DNA from: Candidatus Poseidonia sp.
Lineage (GTDB): Archaea; Thermoplasmatota; Poseidoniia; Poseidoniales; Poseidoniaceae
Assembly: GCA_030827475.1 (NCBI GenBank)
Contig: JAUREJ010000019.1
Location: 1 to 36,515 of the forward strand
Reading direction: 5' to 3'
Length of the DNA: 36,515 bases
Below the pieces are notes generated by a model. The model saw only the letters and a program-made list of their open reading frames with translations. It did not search any database and had not been told where the DNA came from. Shown piece after piece: positions 8,601 to 16,679 of the stretch (position 1 is its first letter; each line of letters starts with the position of its first letter). The position numbers were made by a program, and so were the translations under genes.

Positions 8601-9220
8601 ATGCGAGTTCAACGTTCGACGCCCTCAACGACGTGAACGACCTCACGGTGGTCTGGGACCTTGACGTGCATCACGACAGCAACGAAGACGGCATTTTAGA
8701 CAACGACGCCGACCTGATTGGAAAAACGGTTGAGCACACCTTCCGGACCGACGGTCTTCACTCCGTGAAGGTCATCGCTTGGGACGAGGACCCCGAACGG
8801 CCCGGGACGAAGGTCGTCACCTTCACGGTCCTTCCCGCCGACCGCACGGCGCTCGAAAACCTCGGGGCTGCTCTCGTGGGCGAGGAGGCCAATCCCTTCG
8901 CACAACTCGGCTTGCTCGCAGGTGTTCTGTTCATCCTTCTGCTGCTCTCTCGGCGAAGGTCACGACCGGATGAAGACGCCGCTTGGAGTGAAGTGACCGG
9001 TGCCATGGCGGGTGGTGTCTTTGAGGACCGAGAAACCCACATCGCTCAACGACGGCCCGAAGGCCCGCCTCCGGATTACCTGTTCCATCAATCCCTCCAA
9101 GAAGCACCGTCTGCACCCGAACGGCCAGGTCCCCCGCTACCACCGTCCGGCCTTCCCGAAGGTTGGAGCATGGAACAATGGGAGCATTACGGTCAACAAT
9201 GGCTCGATGCTCGTGCTTGA
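5699..9220 (+). CDS. Giant surface protein with CARDB/PKD-like repeats, C-terminal anchor and W-rich cytoplasmic tail (paralog 1)
   Basis: A signal-peptide-like segment (RLPLGLVALLLFSLVP) is followed by a domain shared with the next gene (DVPTWRIGDRWVYGG near residue 55; GCNASYKMMSYN ... GYRWYCPEVGN in the middle). A CARDB-like domain follows (GYNVLPGDVLDIEVAFKNRG), then a series of PKD-like beta domains with AS.SFDEDGGT and TVENRAP or TVLNTPP strand ends. One membrane helix (FAQLGLLAGVLFILLLLS, about 1066-1087) is followed by a basic stop-transfer and a cytoplasmic tail ending in GLPEGWSMEQWEHYGQQWL. DxDxDG-like acidic loops suggest Ca2+ binding. The frame is open from a TTG at 5666; ATG 5699 is chosen because it gives a clean signal peptide, and ATG 5726 is possible. 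Likely role: cell-surface adhesion, matrix or substrate binding (inference). No enzymatic domain is visible. Confidence 0.85.
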   Translation: MSSFRPALNMGDRTVSLRLPLGLVALLLFSLVPTSHPTLEESQPVQQTQGQDPGVSDVPTWRIGDRWVYGGTFDPTILVTDTGVDATVGEIQGDTTTEVIGITTQNVDNMSVLAYTLRSSANFDKSGVSLEGYTGNVYIQYTQTEYLRVSDLAVVRNEIDMYIRFVPSGISFLEQILGDITITTTYSPVSENYDFPLRANERWTTNTTSYVQWSGQSDYITPFPPPKTDTNSTTWVVTDVGKPTNAIGQSIDYGGCNASYKMMSYNRDGDSDGYRWYCPEVGNFAWLHTEDDIGLTIDFRLKRYDPVGATGVAPYTNPGTRATCLEVTPERSITALNTPMAVWVNASSSCFSNPAGLSLDLHHEHEGIVQSLTTAANGSAWTVFDIGDAVDSSATQVDYASHGLVAKSGNYVGATTVTLDEYLVGLDVFADEGATVILRTRCVEVVCTTIQLNALSGYNVLPGDVLDIEVAFKNRGITTTLETDARLTLPDGSASTVQLPSLATYQTHKVQQNWTVPLTASIGNLQLLWEADISRLNSADADVQNNLGSVDLFVGSMPTAVAMEATGLTRETILINASNSFDEDGGTVSCTFNVPFDDGTRTWDEQRFVSPSCMLNYTWTDDGVYPVEVTVIDEERDETMLVLNITVENRAPKIEVRSQRTEAKVEHPITLYAYANDSDSEKVWPGVVDIHWPGANCKEGYYTRICTTTATTEGWKTFTAVGTDDDNSVTTATFDVRFTNIKPHSINVQMLDLNGPVLMDAQNTWHVDEDQAVTVQGQAQDSVDDIEDLTHTWWPDDAEPSLIRVFDGRTSSFDMVWTEAGLHKMRLEVTDTEGASSGVEERWVSVNNLPPTIQPLDSVLPVAEGQSISVSGSATDTPSDLSTLVKCWDIDPSMDSDDVGSADDDCDVLGDNLTVSWNRSGTHKLVYHVTDNDGAHASEVLEVTVLNTPPLVRTASITCTAHQVCILDASSTFDALNDVNDLTVVWDLDVHHDSNEDGILDNDADLIGKTVEHTFRTDGLHSVKVIAWDEDPERPGTKVVTFTVLPADRTALENLGAALVGEEANPFAQLGLLAGVLFILLLLSRRRSRPDEDAAWSEVTGAMAGGVFEDRETHIAQRRPEGPPPDYLFHQSLQEAPSAPERPGPPLPPSGLPEGWSMEQWEHYGQQWLDARA

Positions 9221-9268
9221 AGACGGTAAAGGACATTCACTTTTGTAGCAGGACGGTCAGCAGCATCC

Positions 9269-12200
9269 ATGAACCGAAGCGCTGCTCGTGCTCTTCTCCT
9301 CGGTCTTCTGTTTCTCATCGCACCCGGACTCCCGCTTCTCGAATCCTCCTTGCACCTCGAAGACAGCACGTCTGTCAACCGTACGCAACAAGGTTCCAAC
9401 ACGGTCGATGTCCCCACGTACCGCATCAACGATAAGTGGGTTTACGAAACCCAGTTCGATGTTGCCCAATTGCTGGCTCAAGCCAACGTTTCGGCTTCGC
9501 TTAACACCTTGACAGGGGACACCTCCAACACCGTGACGGACATCGTTTACGCTACCGATGAAAACGGTGGTACCGTTCTGGCGTACGAGATTGAGATCAG
9601 CGGGAGTTTCTCCTCAGGCAACAGCGGAGCGACCCTCGAAGGGGTGACAGGCCGCCTTGAGATCGACTACGAAGGTGTGGACCTGCTCAGAGCGCGAGAC
9701 TTGGCCATCATGAACAGCGAGTTCACCCTCGAAGTCGTCTTCGCTCCGTTCAATCTCGGATTCCTCTCACAAACGTTGGGTATCGTGACGTTTGACAACA
9801 CCTACACCCCCGCCAAGGAACGGCACGACTTCCCGCTTCGAAACGGCGACCAGTGGTACATGGAGTTCAACGCCTCGACCGAAGTGACCGGCACATCGGA
9901 TTACTTTGACCCCTCGGATTTTGACCAGGAGGTCGCCGAAAACAATTCTTGGCAGGTCATCAAAACCGGTGCGCCGCAAGAAGGTCAACAAACGCCCCAG
10001 TACACCGGCTGCTCCGATTCGTACAAAATTGCAGAGTGGAACGAGACCGGGGTGAACGCCGGCTTCAACTGGTACTGTCCGGCGGTGAGGGGCAGCGTAT
10101 GGAACCGCATCTCGAACCCTGCTGGTTTCACCATCGACTGGTTGCTCAAGACCTACAACCCTGCAGACTCTAACAACGTCGCGGCCGGCTCATCGCCCGG
10201 CGGACGAAACACCGTCTTGGAGGCCTACACCGCATATTCTGCCACGCTTCCAAATTCCATCGAGCAGATCAGCATCAGCTATTCGACGGTGGGTTCACCG
10301 TCCATTCCAATGAAAAACACCAACCTTCAATTGCGGTACGAAATTGGTGGAACCATTCTCAATCCGACGACCGACAACAACGGACAGGTCACGGTCTCCC
10401 TCAACGTGTCCGATGAGGTCGACGATACGCCCAGCAGCGATGACCACACCAGCAACGGGGTGGTCGTGTACGACCCGATCGGCAAAATCGTCGGTGCAAC
10501 CACCGTGGTGGAAGACCTCAATGTGGTGGGCGTTGACCTTGTGGCACAAGCCAGTTCCGTGATCGTTGAACGGACGCGGTCCGGCGTCACAAGTACGCTC
10601 AGTGCTTCGATTGGTTTCAATGCCTTGCCCGGTGATCTCCTCAGTTTCTCGCTGCCCGCTCAAAATCGCGGGGTGCTCTCTGCACCGGCGACGGTCATGG
10701 AAGTCGAGAATCCAGACGGAACGACAATTCGGGCGAACATGGAGGCCATCCAGCCCTATGCTGAAGAGCGGGTTCTGGTGAACTGGTCGGTCCCTGCAAA
10801 CATGACCATTGGCCTGGCTTCGCTCAATTTTACCGTTGACCCGGACCTGAACGTCACGGAGGATGCCAACCGAAGCAACAACCGGGCATCGCTTTCCGTG
10901 TTCATCGGCCGAGCACCGACCGCCTCCCTCGTCGTGGACGAAGGGAAGTACACCTTCGAGAACATCACGCTCAACGCCTCGGGAAGTTTTGACGAAGACG
11001 GTGGCGACGTGGACTGCCGTTTCGAAATCGAATCAAGAGCCGGTCTGATTGACGTCATCGAAGCTCCCGATTGCACCACCCACTGGAACTGGTCCAACAG
11101 CGGGTCGTGGGACGTCAAGGTCCTCGTTCTTGACGAAGAACTTGACACGGATGAAATTCTCATCGAGGTCGTTGTCCTCAACCGGGCACCAACCTTCCAA
11201 CTCAGTTTTGCCACGTCCGTGGATGTTGAACAGCCCATAACCGTTGAGGCCGTGAACGTCGTCGACATCGACACCTCCTCGCCCCCCGGGCAACAGGTCT
11301 CTATCTCGTGGCCGGGCCTCGATTGCGCCGAGGGGCTCACGCAACCCCGCTGCACCTTCACGCCGATGTTTGAGGGTCCGCTCAACATCACCGCCGTGGC
11401 GACCGACGATGACGGTGCAACCACCACCCTCTTCGGTGAAATTGACGTGCTCAACATCGCCCCGACCCTCTCGCCTCCCCAACTCTGGAAGGGCGGTCAA
11501 GAAGTGCTTCCAGATGAGAACGGGACCTGGCATGTGAACGAAGACGAAGTCGTCTTGCTGCGGGCAAACGCCCAAGACTCGGCAAACGACCAAGGTACCC
11601 TGCTGGTGGAATGGCATCCGTCGGTCGACGACCAAAATTGGACCGTCACCAGTATTGGCATCCTGTCCTCCGAGGCGGTTTCTTGGACCGATTCAGGCCT
11701 CCACACGGTGAACGTCCGAGCCATTGATGCTGACGGTGCTGCTTCATCGACACTCGAAGCCTTCGTCCGTGTCCACAACGTGGCCCCCACGATTGCATGG
11801 GAAGGCTCGCTGGTGAGCCAGTCCATCATCAGCGTCGCAGAAGACGATCAGCTTCTCAACCTCTCCGTCAGCGTGACCGATTCCGAGTCTGACCTCGCCG
11901 GGTTGGTCGTTTGTTGGGATTACGACGCTACCGTTGACCTCAACCGAGACGGCCAAGCCGACAACGATTGCGAGGCGACCGGACTGTGGGCAACGCCTAC
12001 ATGGTCCACGCAAGGACCCCGAACGGTCACGGTCACGGTCACCGATGACGATGGAGAAAGCGCTAAGGAAACGAAGAACATCTCCGTCAGGAACATGCCA
12101 CCGCTTGCGATCATTTCCGAACTGAGCGTTTTGGAAGGTTTGGTTGAAGGCGACAACCTGACCTTGAGCGGTTCGAATTCCATTGAAACCGAAGGAGACC

Positions 12201-12880
12201 GGACGAGCCTTGCTTTTGTCTGGGACAGCAGCCACCTTGACAGCGACCTCGACGGTGAAAAAACGGGTGATGTGGACTTTACAGGAGCCAACTGGACGGT
12301 TGAAAACCTCCCCGCTGGGACATGGACCATCACCCTCACCGTCACCGACGATAACGGGGAATTCCACCAATCCGAAATCACGGTGGTCGTTGCTCCCGCA
12401 CCCGTTGAGGGCATTGTTGAGAGCATCACGGAGGCCTTGGGAGGCACCATGACCGCCGTCATTGGCTTGCTCGGCATCGTCATCGTTGGGCTGGTCATCT
12501 TCCTGCTCTTCTCTCGTCAAGGCACGCCAGTAAAGGACGATGGCTTCGGTCTCTTCGACCAGTCTGCGTTCGCAGCACCACCTACCGTTGTCCCGCTTGT
12601 GACCACCGCTCCTGTCCAAACCGTGACAACGGCGCCAATCGACCCCACCCCCACCGTTTCCATGCCGCAAATGGACACCGCCCCGGTCGCTGCAGGACCT
12701 CCTCTTCCCTCGACGGGACTTCCCCAAGGATGGACGATGGAACAATGGGTTCACTATGGAGAACAGTGGCTTGCTGCAAATCAACCCGCTCCTGCACCTG
12801 TTCAGCCCATACTTTCACAAACTCCACCCACACCTGCCTCATCAGCGTTGCAATCGTTGCTTGACGATTTGGACTTTTGA
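9269..12880 (+). CDS. Giant surface protein with CARDB/PKD-like repeats, C-terminal anchor and W-rich cytoplasmic tail (paralog 2)
   Basis: This 1203-aa protein is a tandem paralog of the preceding gene, 48 bases away. It has a signal peptide (ARALLLGLLFLIAPGLPLL) and the shared N-terminal domain (NTVDVPTYRINDKWVYETQF; GCSDSYKIAEWN ... GFNWYCPAVRG). A CARDB-like domain (GFNALPGDLLSFSLPAQNRG) precedes PKD-like modules (NASGSFDEDGGDVDC, TVTDDDGESAKETK). A membrane helix (AVIGLLGIVIVGLVIFLLF, about 1060-1082) leads to a Pro/Thr-rich tail with GLPQGWTMEQWVHYGEQWL. Unlike paralog 1, it continues about 30 residues beyond that motif and ends in the acidic LLDDLDF. Weak similarity along the whole length fits an old gene duplication. 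Function is unknown beyond a probable surface role. The sepF-like gene starts 9 bases after the stop. Confidence 0.87.
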   Translation: MNRSAARALLLGLLFLIAPGLPLLESSLHLEDSTSVNRTQQGSNTVDVPTYRINDKWVYETQFDVAQLLAQANVSASLNTLTGDTSNTVTDIVYATDENGGTVLAYEIEISGSFSSGNSGATLEGVTGRLEIDYEGVDLLRARDLAIMNSEFTLEVVFAPFNLGFLSQTLGIVTFDNTYTPAKERHDFPLRNGDQWYMEFNASTEVTGTSDYFDPSDFDQEVAENNSWQVIKTGAPQEGQQTPQYTGCSDSYKIAEWNETGVNAGFNWYCPAVRGSVWNRISNPAGFTIDWLLKTYNPADSNNVAAGSSPGGRNTVLEAYTAYSATLPNSIEQISISYSTVGSPSIPMKNTNLQLRYEIGGTILNPTTDNNGQVTVSLNVSDEVDDTPSSDDHTSNGVVVYDPIGKIVGATTVVEDLNVVGVDLVAQASSVIVERTRSGVTSTLSASIGFNALPGDLLSFSLPAQNRGVLSAPATVMEVENPDGTTIRANMEAIQPYAEERVLVNWSVPANMTIGLASLNFTVDPDLNVTEDANRSNNRASLSVFIGRAPTASLVVDEGKYTFENITLNASGSFDEDGGDVDCRFEIESRAGLIDVIEAPDCTTHWNWSNSGSWDVKVLVLDEELDTDEILIEVVVLNRAPTFQLSFATSVDVEQPITVEAVNVVDIDTSSPPGQQVSISWPGLDCAEGLTQPRCTFTPMFEGPLNITAVATDDDGATTTLFGEIDVLNIAPTLSPPQLWKGGQEVLPDENGTWHVNEDEVVLLRANAQDSANDQGTLLVEWHPSVDDQNWTVTSIGILSSEAVSWTDSGLHTVNVRAIDADGAASSTLEAFVRVHNVAPTIAWEGSLVSQSIISVAEDDQLLNLSVSVTDSESDLAGLVVCWDYDATVDLNRDGQADNDCEATGLWATPTWSTQGPRTVTVTVTDDDGESAKETKNISVRNMPPLAIISELSVLEGLVEGDNLTLSGSNSIETEGDRTSLAFVWDSSHLDSDLDGEKTGDVDFTGANWTVENLPAGTWTITLTVTDDNGEFHQSEITVVVAPAPVEGIVESITEALGGTMTAVIGLLGIVIVGLVIFLLFSRQGTPVKDDGFGLFDQSAFAAPPTVVPLVTTAPVQTVTTAPIDPTPTVSMPQMDTAPVAAGPPLPSTGLPQGWTMEQWVHYGEQWLAANQPAPAPVQPILSQTPPTPASSALQSLLDDLDF

Positions 12881-12889
12881 GGGAACACG

Positions 12890-13456
12890 ATGGCGAATCT
12901 CTGGCAGTTCTTCGGCCTCCCCGATCCCGACGGGAACCCACCTGCGAACCGCCGGTCACCTGCCAGAACATCGCCCGATCAACCCATCACCCTCAACCAA
13001 CCTCCTTTGGCCGAAGAACCGGCATCAACCGTTGATCCCGAACCGGTCATCGCACCGCCTGTGACCGGCGCATTGCGAAGCCCTCCCTCTGGATGGTCCG
13101 GTCCGCTCACACCGGACGGCGAGCCGTTTCACGATCTCGGCGTGAACCGGACACGGCCCGCGCCCCCTCCACGCAAGGCCTTGCGATACATCGCTCCCGA
13201 CCAAATGAAGCGCATTCCCACCGAAGCCATGTTCAAGCGGGTGCTCCAAGGTGACACCGCCATCGTCGACCTTCGCTCACTCGTGCACATGGATAGCCAT
13301 CAGATGGCTTGTCGCCGTGAGCTCAAGCATGCTGCAGACGATGCTCGAGTCAGCGTCTTTGCGATGGATGCAGAAGACAAGTTGCTCATGGTTCCCGGAC
13401 TCAACGTCGTCGTGGACATGGAAAAGCACACCCTCGGCTTGAAAGCGCTCCTCTGA
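12890..13456 (+). CDS. sepF: SepF-like cell division protein
   Basis: The 188-aa protein starts with a short amphipathic segment (MANLWQFFG), like the membrane-targeting helix of SepF. A Pro-rich linker (about 12-100) leads to a C-terminal domain (about 108-188) with the SepF pattern: FKRVLQGDTAIVDLRSL, then a helix (QMACRRELKHAA), a strand (VSVFAMD) and LLMVPGLNVVVD. In archaea with FtsZ, SepF anchors the Z-ring to the membrane. The call rests on domain pattern and architecture, so an unrelated small beta domain remains possible. It lies nine bases after the second giant surface protein, so cotranscription is likely, and ends 2 bases from the convergent maf gene. Confidence 0.65.
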   Translation: MANLWQFFGLPDPDGNPPANRRSPARTSPDQPITLNQPPLAEEPASTVDPEPVIAPPVTGALRSPPSGWSGPLTPDGEPFHDLGVNRTRPAPPPRKALRYIAPDQMKRIPTEAMFKRVLQGDTAIVDLRSLVHMDSHQMACRRELKHAADDARVSVFAMDAEDKLLMVPGLNVVVDMEKHTLGLKALL

Positions 13457-13458
13457 GA

Positions 13459-14025
13459 TCAAGACAGACTGGCCAGCGAGGTTAACAACGCCATGGCCTC
13501 ACCCGCAATGCCGAGCACCGTGCAGCTTTCGCCGTCGACCAAGGAAGCGAATTCACCCATGGGTCCCGCCAAGTCGTATCCACCGGCTTTTCCCTTCCAC
13601 GAATCCGAATCGAGCAAGGCTCCCAACCGGTCGTCGGTCAAGGGTTGAATCGCCACGACCGCATGTTCGCACCAAAACCGCCATTGGCCGCTGAAAAACA
13701 CCCCTGTTGCCGTCCACACTTGGTGGTGCCTCCCACTCAGGCGATGCAGCATGAGGGTCGCATGATGACGGTCACGAGGTTTACCGAGGCTCAAGGAATG
13801 ATCGTCGGGATCGCTCAGCATCGTATCGGCAACCACAACGATGTCATGAGTTGGGTCGGCGATGCCCGCTGCTTTGCGCTTGCAAATTTCCAGAACTTGA
13901 TGTTCAACCGTCCCCGTGGGGGGTGTTTCATCAACGCCGGGAACGCCTTCTTGGTGAAGATCACGGAACAGCGGTGCCAACATCGCAAATCGACGAGGCG
14001 AATTCGACGCCAACCTCACCCTCAT
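13459..14025 (-). CDS. maf: Maf-family nucleoside triphosphate pyrophosphatase
   Basis: Maf proteins hydrolyse non-canonical or modified NTPs to NMP and PPi as house-cleaning enzymes. The family's motifs are present in order: ASNSPRR (6-12) at the N-terminus, VVADTML with the catalytic Asp near 67, GKP (81-83), the LSGRHHQVWTATGV segment (96-109), and the C-terminal KAGGYDLAGP, which corresponds to the family's GKAGGYgIqG. Length 188 aa is normal. It is convergent with the sepF-like gene (2-base gap) and divergent from the KaiC-like gene. The exact nucleotide preference cannot be read from sequence. Confidence 0.88.
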   Translation of the reverse strand: MRVRLASNSPRRFAMLAPLFRDLHQEGVPGVDETPPTGTVEHQVLEICKRKAAGIADPTHDIVVVADTMLSDPDDHSLSLGKPRDRHHATLMLHRLSGRHHQVWTATGVFFSGQWRFWCEHAVVAIQPLTDDRLGALLDSDSWKGKAGGYDLAGPMGEFASLVDGESCTVLGIAGEAMALLTSLASLS

Positions 14026-14035
14026 GGCGTGAACT

Positions 14036-14061
14036 CGCTTAAGCGGAACATGGAAGTTCCG
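14036..14061. repeat. Two overlapping inverted repeats between divergent maf and KaiC-like genes
   Basis: CGCTTAAGCG (14036-14045) is a perfect 10-base palindrome. CGGAAC-ATGGAA-GTTCCG (14044-14061) is a 6-base inverted repeat with a 6-base spacer that shares its edge. They lie in the 98-base gap between the two divergent starts, where an operator would be expected. No regulator is identified. Confidence 0.35.
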
Positions 14062-14123
14062 CCCAAAATGAACGAGGGTGATATTGAAGAATCGTGAAGG
14101 TCACGGAGAAATGGGTGAGCCAC

Positions 14124-14843
14124 ATGTCCGCCATTGAGAGAATTCCAACACACATTGAAGGCTTGGACGAAAAAATGCAGGGTGGCATCCCTCAAGGCCA
14201 CATTTCCATCGTTGCCGGCGCCTCCGGTGCGATGAAGTCCAGCCTCACTTTTTCGATGTTGTACAACGCCGTGCTCTATGGCGAGACCAGCGGCATTTAC
14301 GTCACGCTCGAACAAGGAAAGGACTCGCTTCGCTCTCACATGGCCAACATGGGCATGAACGTGGACGACCCCCGGGTTCGAAACCGAATTGCCATCATCG
14401 ACCTTGCTGACCTTCGGGTCCAACTGGACGAGCAAGGCATGAGCAGCCGCGTGGACTGGATGGGGCAACTCATCAAACAACTCACCTCGTACCGCCAATC
14501 GATCGGGTTCGAGTTGTTGGTCTTCGATTCCCTCGGGGCCTTTTTCACGCTCACCAAAATGGAAAACCCCCGTGACGAGATCTTCCGTCTGTTTGAAGCC
14601 GTTCGCCGCCTGGAACTGACCTCCTTCTTCATCTGCGAAATGACCGGGGAAGACCACAAGCAATTCGGCGAGTACGGGGTTGAAGACTACCTCTCCGACG
14701 GCGTGATGCATCTCGTGATGGAACGCCATGGAGACGACGTCACCCGAAAACTCGGCATCGTCAAGATGCGGCACACCAATCACCTGCTCGGATACAAGCC
14801 CTTCAATTGGAAGGAAAACGAACAGCGGTTCACCATCGTTTGA
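14124..14843 (+). CDS. KaiC/RadA-like single-domain RecA-superfamily ATPase
   Basis: The 239-aa protein starts MSAIERIPTHIEGLDEKMQG, the usual opening of KaiC-like ATPases (target loop then gGip.G). The P-loop is GASGAMKSS (about 32-40), where the Gly normally before the Lys is Met, an atypical Walker A. Walker B is LLVFDSLG. The segment YVTLEQGKDSLRSHM matches the conserved catalytic-Glu strand of the family. Single-domain archaeal members are often regulatory ATPases linked to motility, signalling or DNA metabolism, and the role here is unknown. A GTG at 14094 would add 10 residues; ATG 14124 fits the family start better. It is convergent with glmS (2-base gap). Confidence 0.8.
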   Translation: MSAIERIPTHIEGLDEKMQGGIPQGHISIVAGASGAMKSSLTFSMLYNAVLYGETSGIYVTLEQGKDSLRSHMANMGMNVDDPRVRNRIAIIDLADLRVQLDEQGMSSRVDWMGQLIKQLTSYRQSIGFELLVFDSLGAFFTLTKMENPRDEIFRLFEAVRRLELTSFFICEMTGEDHKQFGEYGVEDYLSDGVMHLVMERHGDDVTRKLGIVKMRHTNHLLGYKPFNWKENEQRFTIV

Positions 14844-14845
14844 GC

Positions 14846-16669
14846 CTATTCAACCGTCACCGACTTTGCCAGGTTGCGAGGACGATCAACGTCACGGCCC
14901 AAACGCAGGGCAGTCTCGTACGCCAAAAGTTGGAGCGGCACCACCGTGAGCAAAGGTGTCAGCCACGGATGAATGGCCGGGACCGCAATCGAGACATCGC
15001 CTTCGGAAGCGATGCTGTCCCCTTTCTCGTGAATGAGGATGATTTTTGCCCCACGGGCTTTGCATTCGTGCAGCGCCGAGAGCGTTTTTTCCTTGAGGTG
15101 GTCATTGGGCGCAATCACGACCACCGGGCTGCCCTCTTCCAGAAGGGCGATGGGGCCGTGTTTCATCTCACCCGCAGGGTATGCAAGGCAAGGGATGTAG
15201 GCGAGCTCCATCAGTTTCAAAGCCCCTTCCTTCGCTACCGAGGCAGACAAGCCTCGGCCAAGATAAAGCACGGATTTTGCCTCTACAAGCAGGTCTACCG
15301 CCTCGCTAAGAGGACCGGTGTCTTCGAAATAGGTCTCCATAAGATGAGGGGCTTGTTGAAGTTGGTCGATGAGTTCGCGACCCTGCTCTTTCGAAAGATG
15401 GCGTGTTCGCCCCAACTGCGTTGCGAACACCGCAAGTGCAGCGACCATGTTGGTGAAGGCCTTGGTGGAAGCCACCGATTGCTCGGGACCCGAGTGAATG
15501 TAGACCCCTTGTCCGCACAGGCGGGCGATGGTGGAGCCCACCACGTTGACAACACCGAAGATTTGCCCGCCTTTCAGTTTGATTTCCTTCACCGCAGCGA
15601 TGGTGTCCGCCGTTTCCCCGGATTGCGATACGGCGAGGTAGAGGGCTTTGGGATTGATGGCCGGGTCGTTGTTTCGGAATTCGCTCGAAATGTGGGTGAC
15701 GGCGGGAATTCGGGCCATCTTCTCAATCAGCATTTGACCGATTTCAGCCGCGTAATACGCCGTTCCGCAGCCGAGCAGACGGACGTGAGGGGTTTGCACC
15801 AAGGTGTCGTGACGGAGGCGCATGCCCCCCAACCGTCCGCTGCCCATCTCCCTGTCGATTCGGCCTGCGATGCACTGACGCAATGCATCGGGTTGTTCGT
15901 AGATTTCTTTGAGCATAAAGTGAGGCGAATCCCCCAGTTCAGACTCACCCCACTCCTCTTCGAGCACCGTGACGTTGGGCTGGGAGGGGCGACCTTGACC
16001 CGAATGCATGGTGATGCTGCTTCGCGAGACCACCGCTACGTCGCCGTCATCAAGGTAGACCACCCGCTGGGTGTGCGAGGTCAACGGATGCGGATCGCTT
16101 GATACGAACATCTCACCTTCGCCTTGGCCGATGATGAGCGGTGAGCCGTTGCGGGCACAAATCAGCATATTTTCATCACGGAACATGATGCACAGACCCC
16201 ACGTCCCCCGAATCCGCTTGAGGGTTCGTTGCACTGCTTCAAGAGGCGTTGCCCCCTTAGCACGCTCAAGCGCCATCATCTGGACGAGCACTTCCGAATC
16301 GGTTTCGCTGATGCATGCAATGTTCTGCTGATCGAGGTACTGGCGAAGGGACCTGAAATTCTCGATGATGCCGTTATGGACGAGGTGGATGTTGCCGTCA
16401 TGTGAATGATGAGGATGGGTGTTGACTTGAGTCACACCCCCGTGGGTGGCCCAGCGCGTGTGAGCGATGCCCATGGTCCCCTCAACCTGCCCGGGGAGAA
16501 TGGCTTGCAAGTCGGCGACTTTCCCCACGGTTTTGTGGACTGCAATGTCGTCTTCTCCGTGGATGGCGACACCGGTTGAATCGTAGCCGCGATACTCCAA
16601 TCGGCGTAAGCCTTCCACAAGCAAAGGGAGGGCTTGTTGGGTGCCGATGTAGCCAAAAATTCCGCACAT
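14846..16669 (-). CDS. glmS: Glutamine-fructose-6-phosphate aminotransferase (isomerizing)
   Basis: Makes glucosamine-6-phosphate from fructose-6-phosphate and glutamine, the entry to UDP-GlcNAc for glycan synthesis. The N-terminal glutaminase domain starts MCGIFGYIG with nucleophile C2 exposed after Met removal, and includes EYRGYDSTG, HTRWATHG and THPH. The C-terminal half has two SIS domains (RLLGCGTAYYAAEIG and SQSGETADTIAA in the first; YLGRGLSASVAKEGALKLMEL and EMKHGPIALL in the second), ending DVDRPRNLAKSVTVE as in characterised GlmS. The length of 607 aa is standard. The ATG lies 10 bases after the subtilase stop, so both are probably on one transcript. Confidence 0.97.
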   Translation of the reverse strand: MCGIFGYIGTQQALPLLVEGLRRLEYRGYDSTGVAIHGEDDIAVHKTVGKVADLQAILPGQVEGTMGIAHTRWATHGGVTQVNTHPHHSHDGNIHLVHNGIIENFRSLRQYLDQQNIACISETDSEVLVQMMALERAKGATPLEAVQRTLKRIRGTWGLCIMFRDENMLICARNGSPLIIGQGEGEMFVSSDPHPLTSHTQRVVYLDDGDVAVVSRSSITMHSGQGRPSQPNVTVLEEEWGESELGDSPHFMLKEIYEQPDALRQCIAGRIDREMGSGRLGGMRLRHDTLVQTPHVRLLGCGTAYYAAEIGQMLIEKMARIPAVTHISSEFRNNDPAINPKALYLAVSQSGETADTIAAVKEIKLKGGQIFGVVNVVGSTIARLCGQGVYIHSGPEQSVASTKAFTNMVAALAVFATQLGRTRHLSKEQGRELIDQLQQAPHLMETYFEDTGPLSEAVDLLVEAKSVLYLGRGLSASVAKEGALKLMELAYIPCLAYPAGEMKHGPIALLEEGSPVVVIAPNDHLKEKTLSALHECKARGAKIILIHEKGDSIASEGDVSIAVPAIHPWLTPLLTVVPLQLLAYETALRLGRDVDRPRNLAKSVTVE

Positions 16670-16679
16670 TTTGATTTCC

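Noticed and set aside
11744-12784. 346-codon minus-strand frame opposite the second giant surface protein
   Set aside because: Antisense shadow; rich in Arg, Gly and Asp without any domain signature.
5699-12880. Possibility that the two giant frames are one broken gene
   Set aside because: Each has its own signal peptide, membrane anchor and W-rich tail, so they are two complete paralogs.
14807-16102. 431-codon plus-strand frame opposite glmS
   Set aside because: Antisense to the unmistakable GlmS frame; composition typical of a shadow frame.
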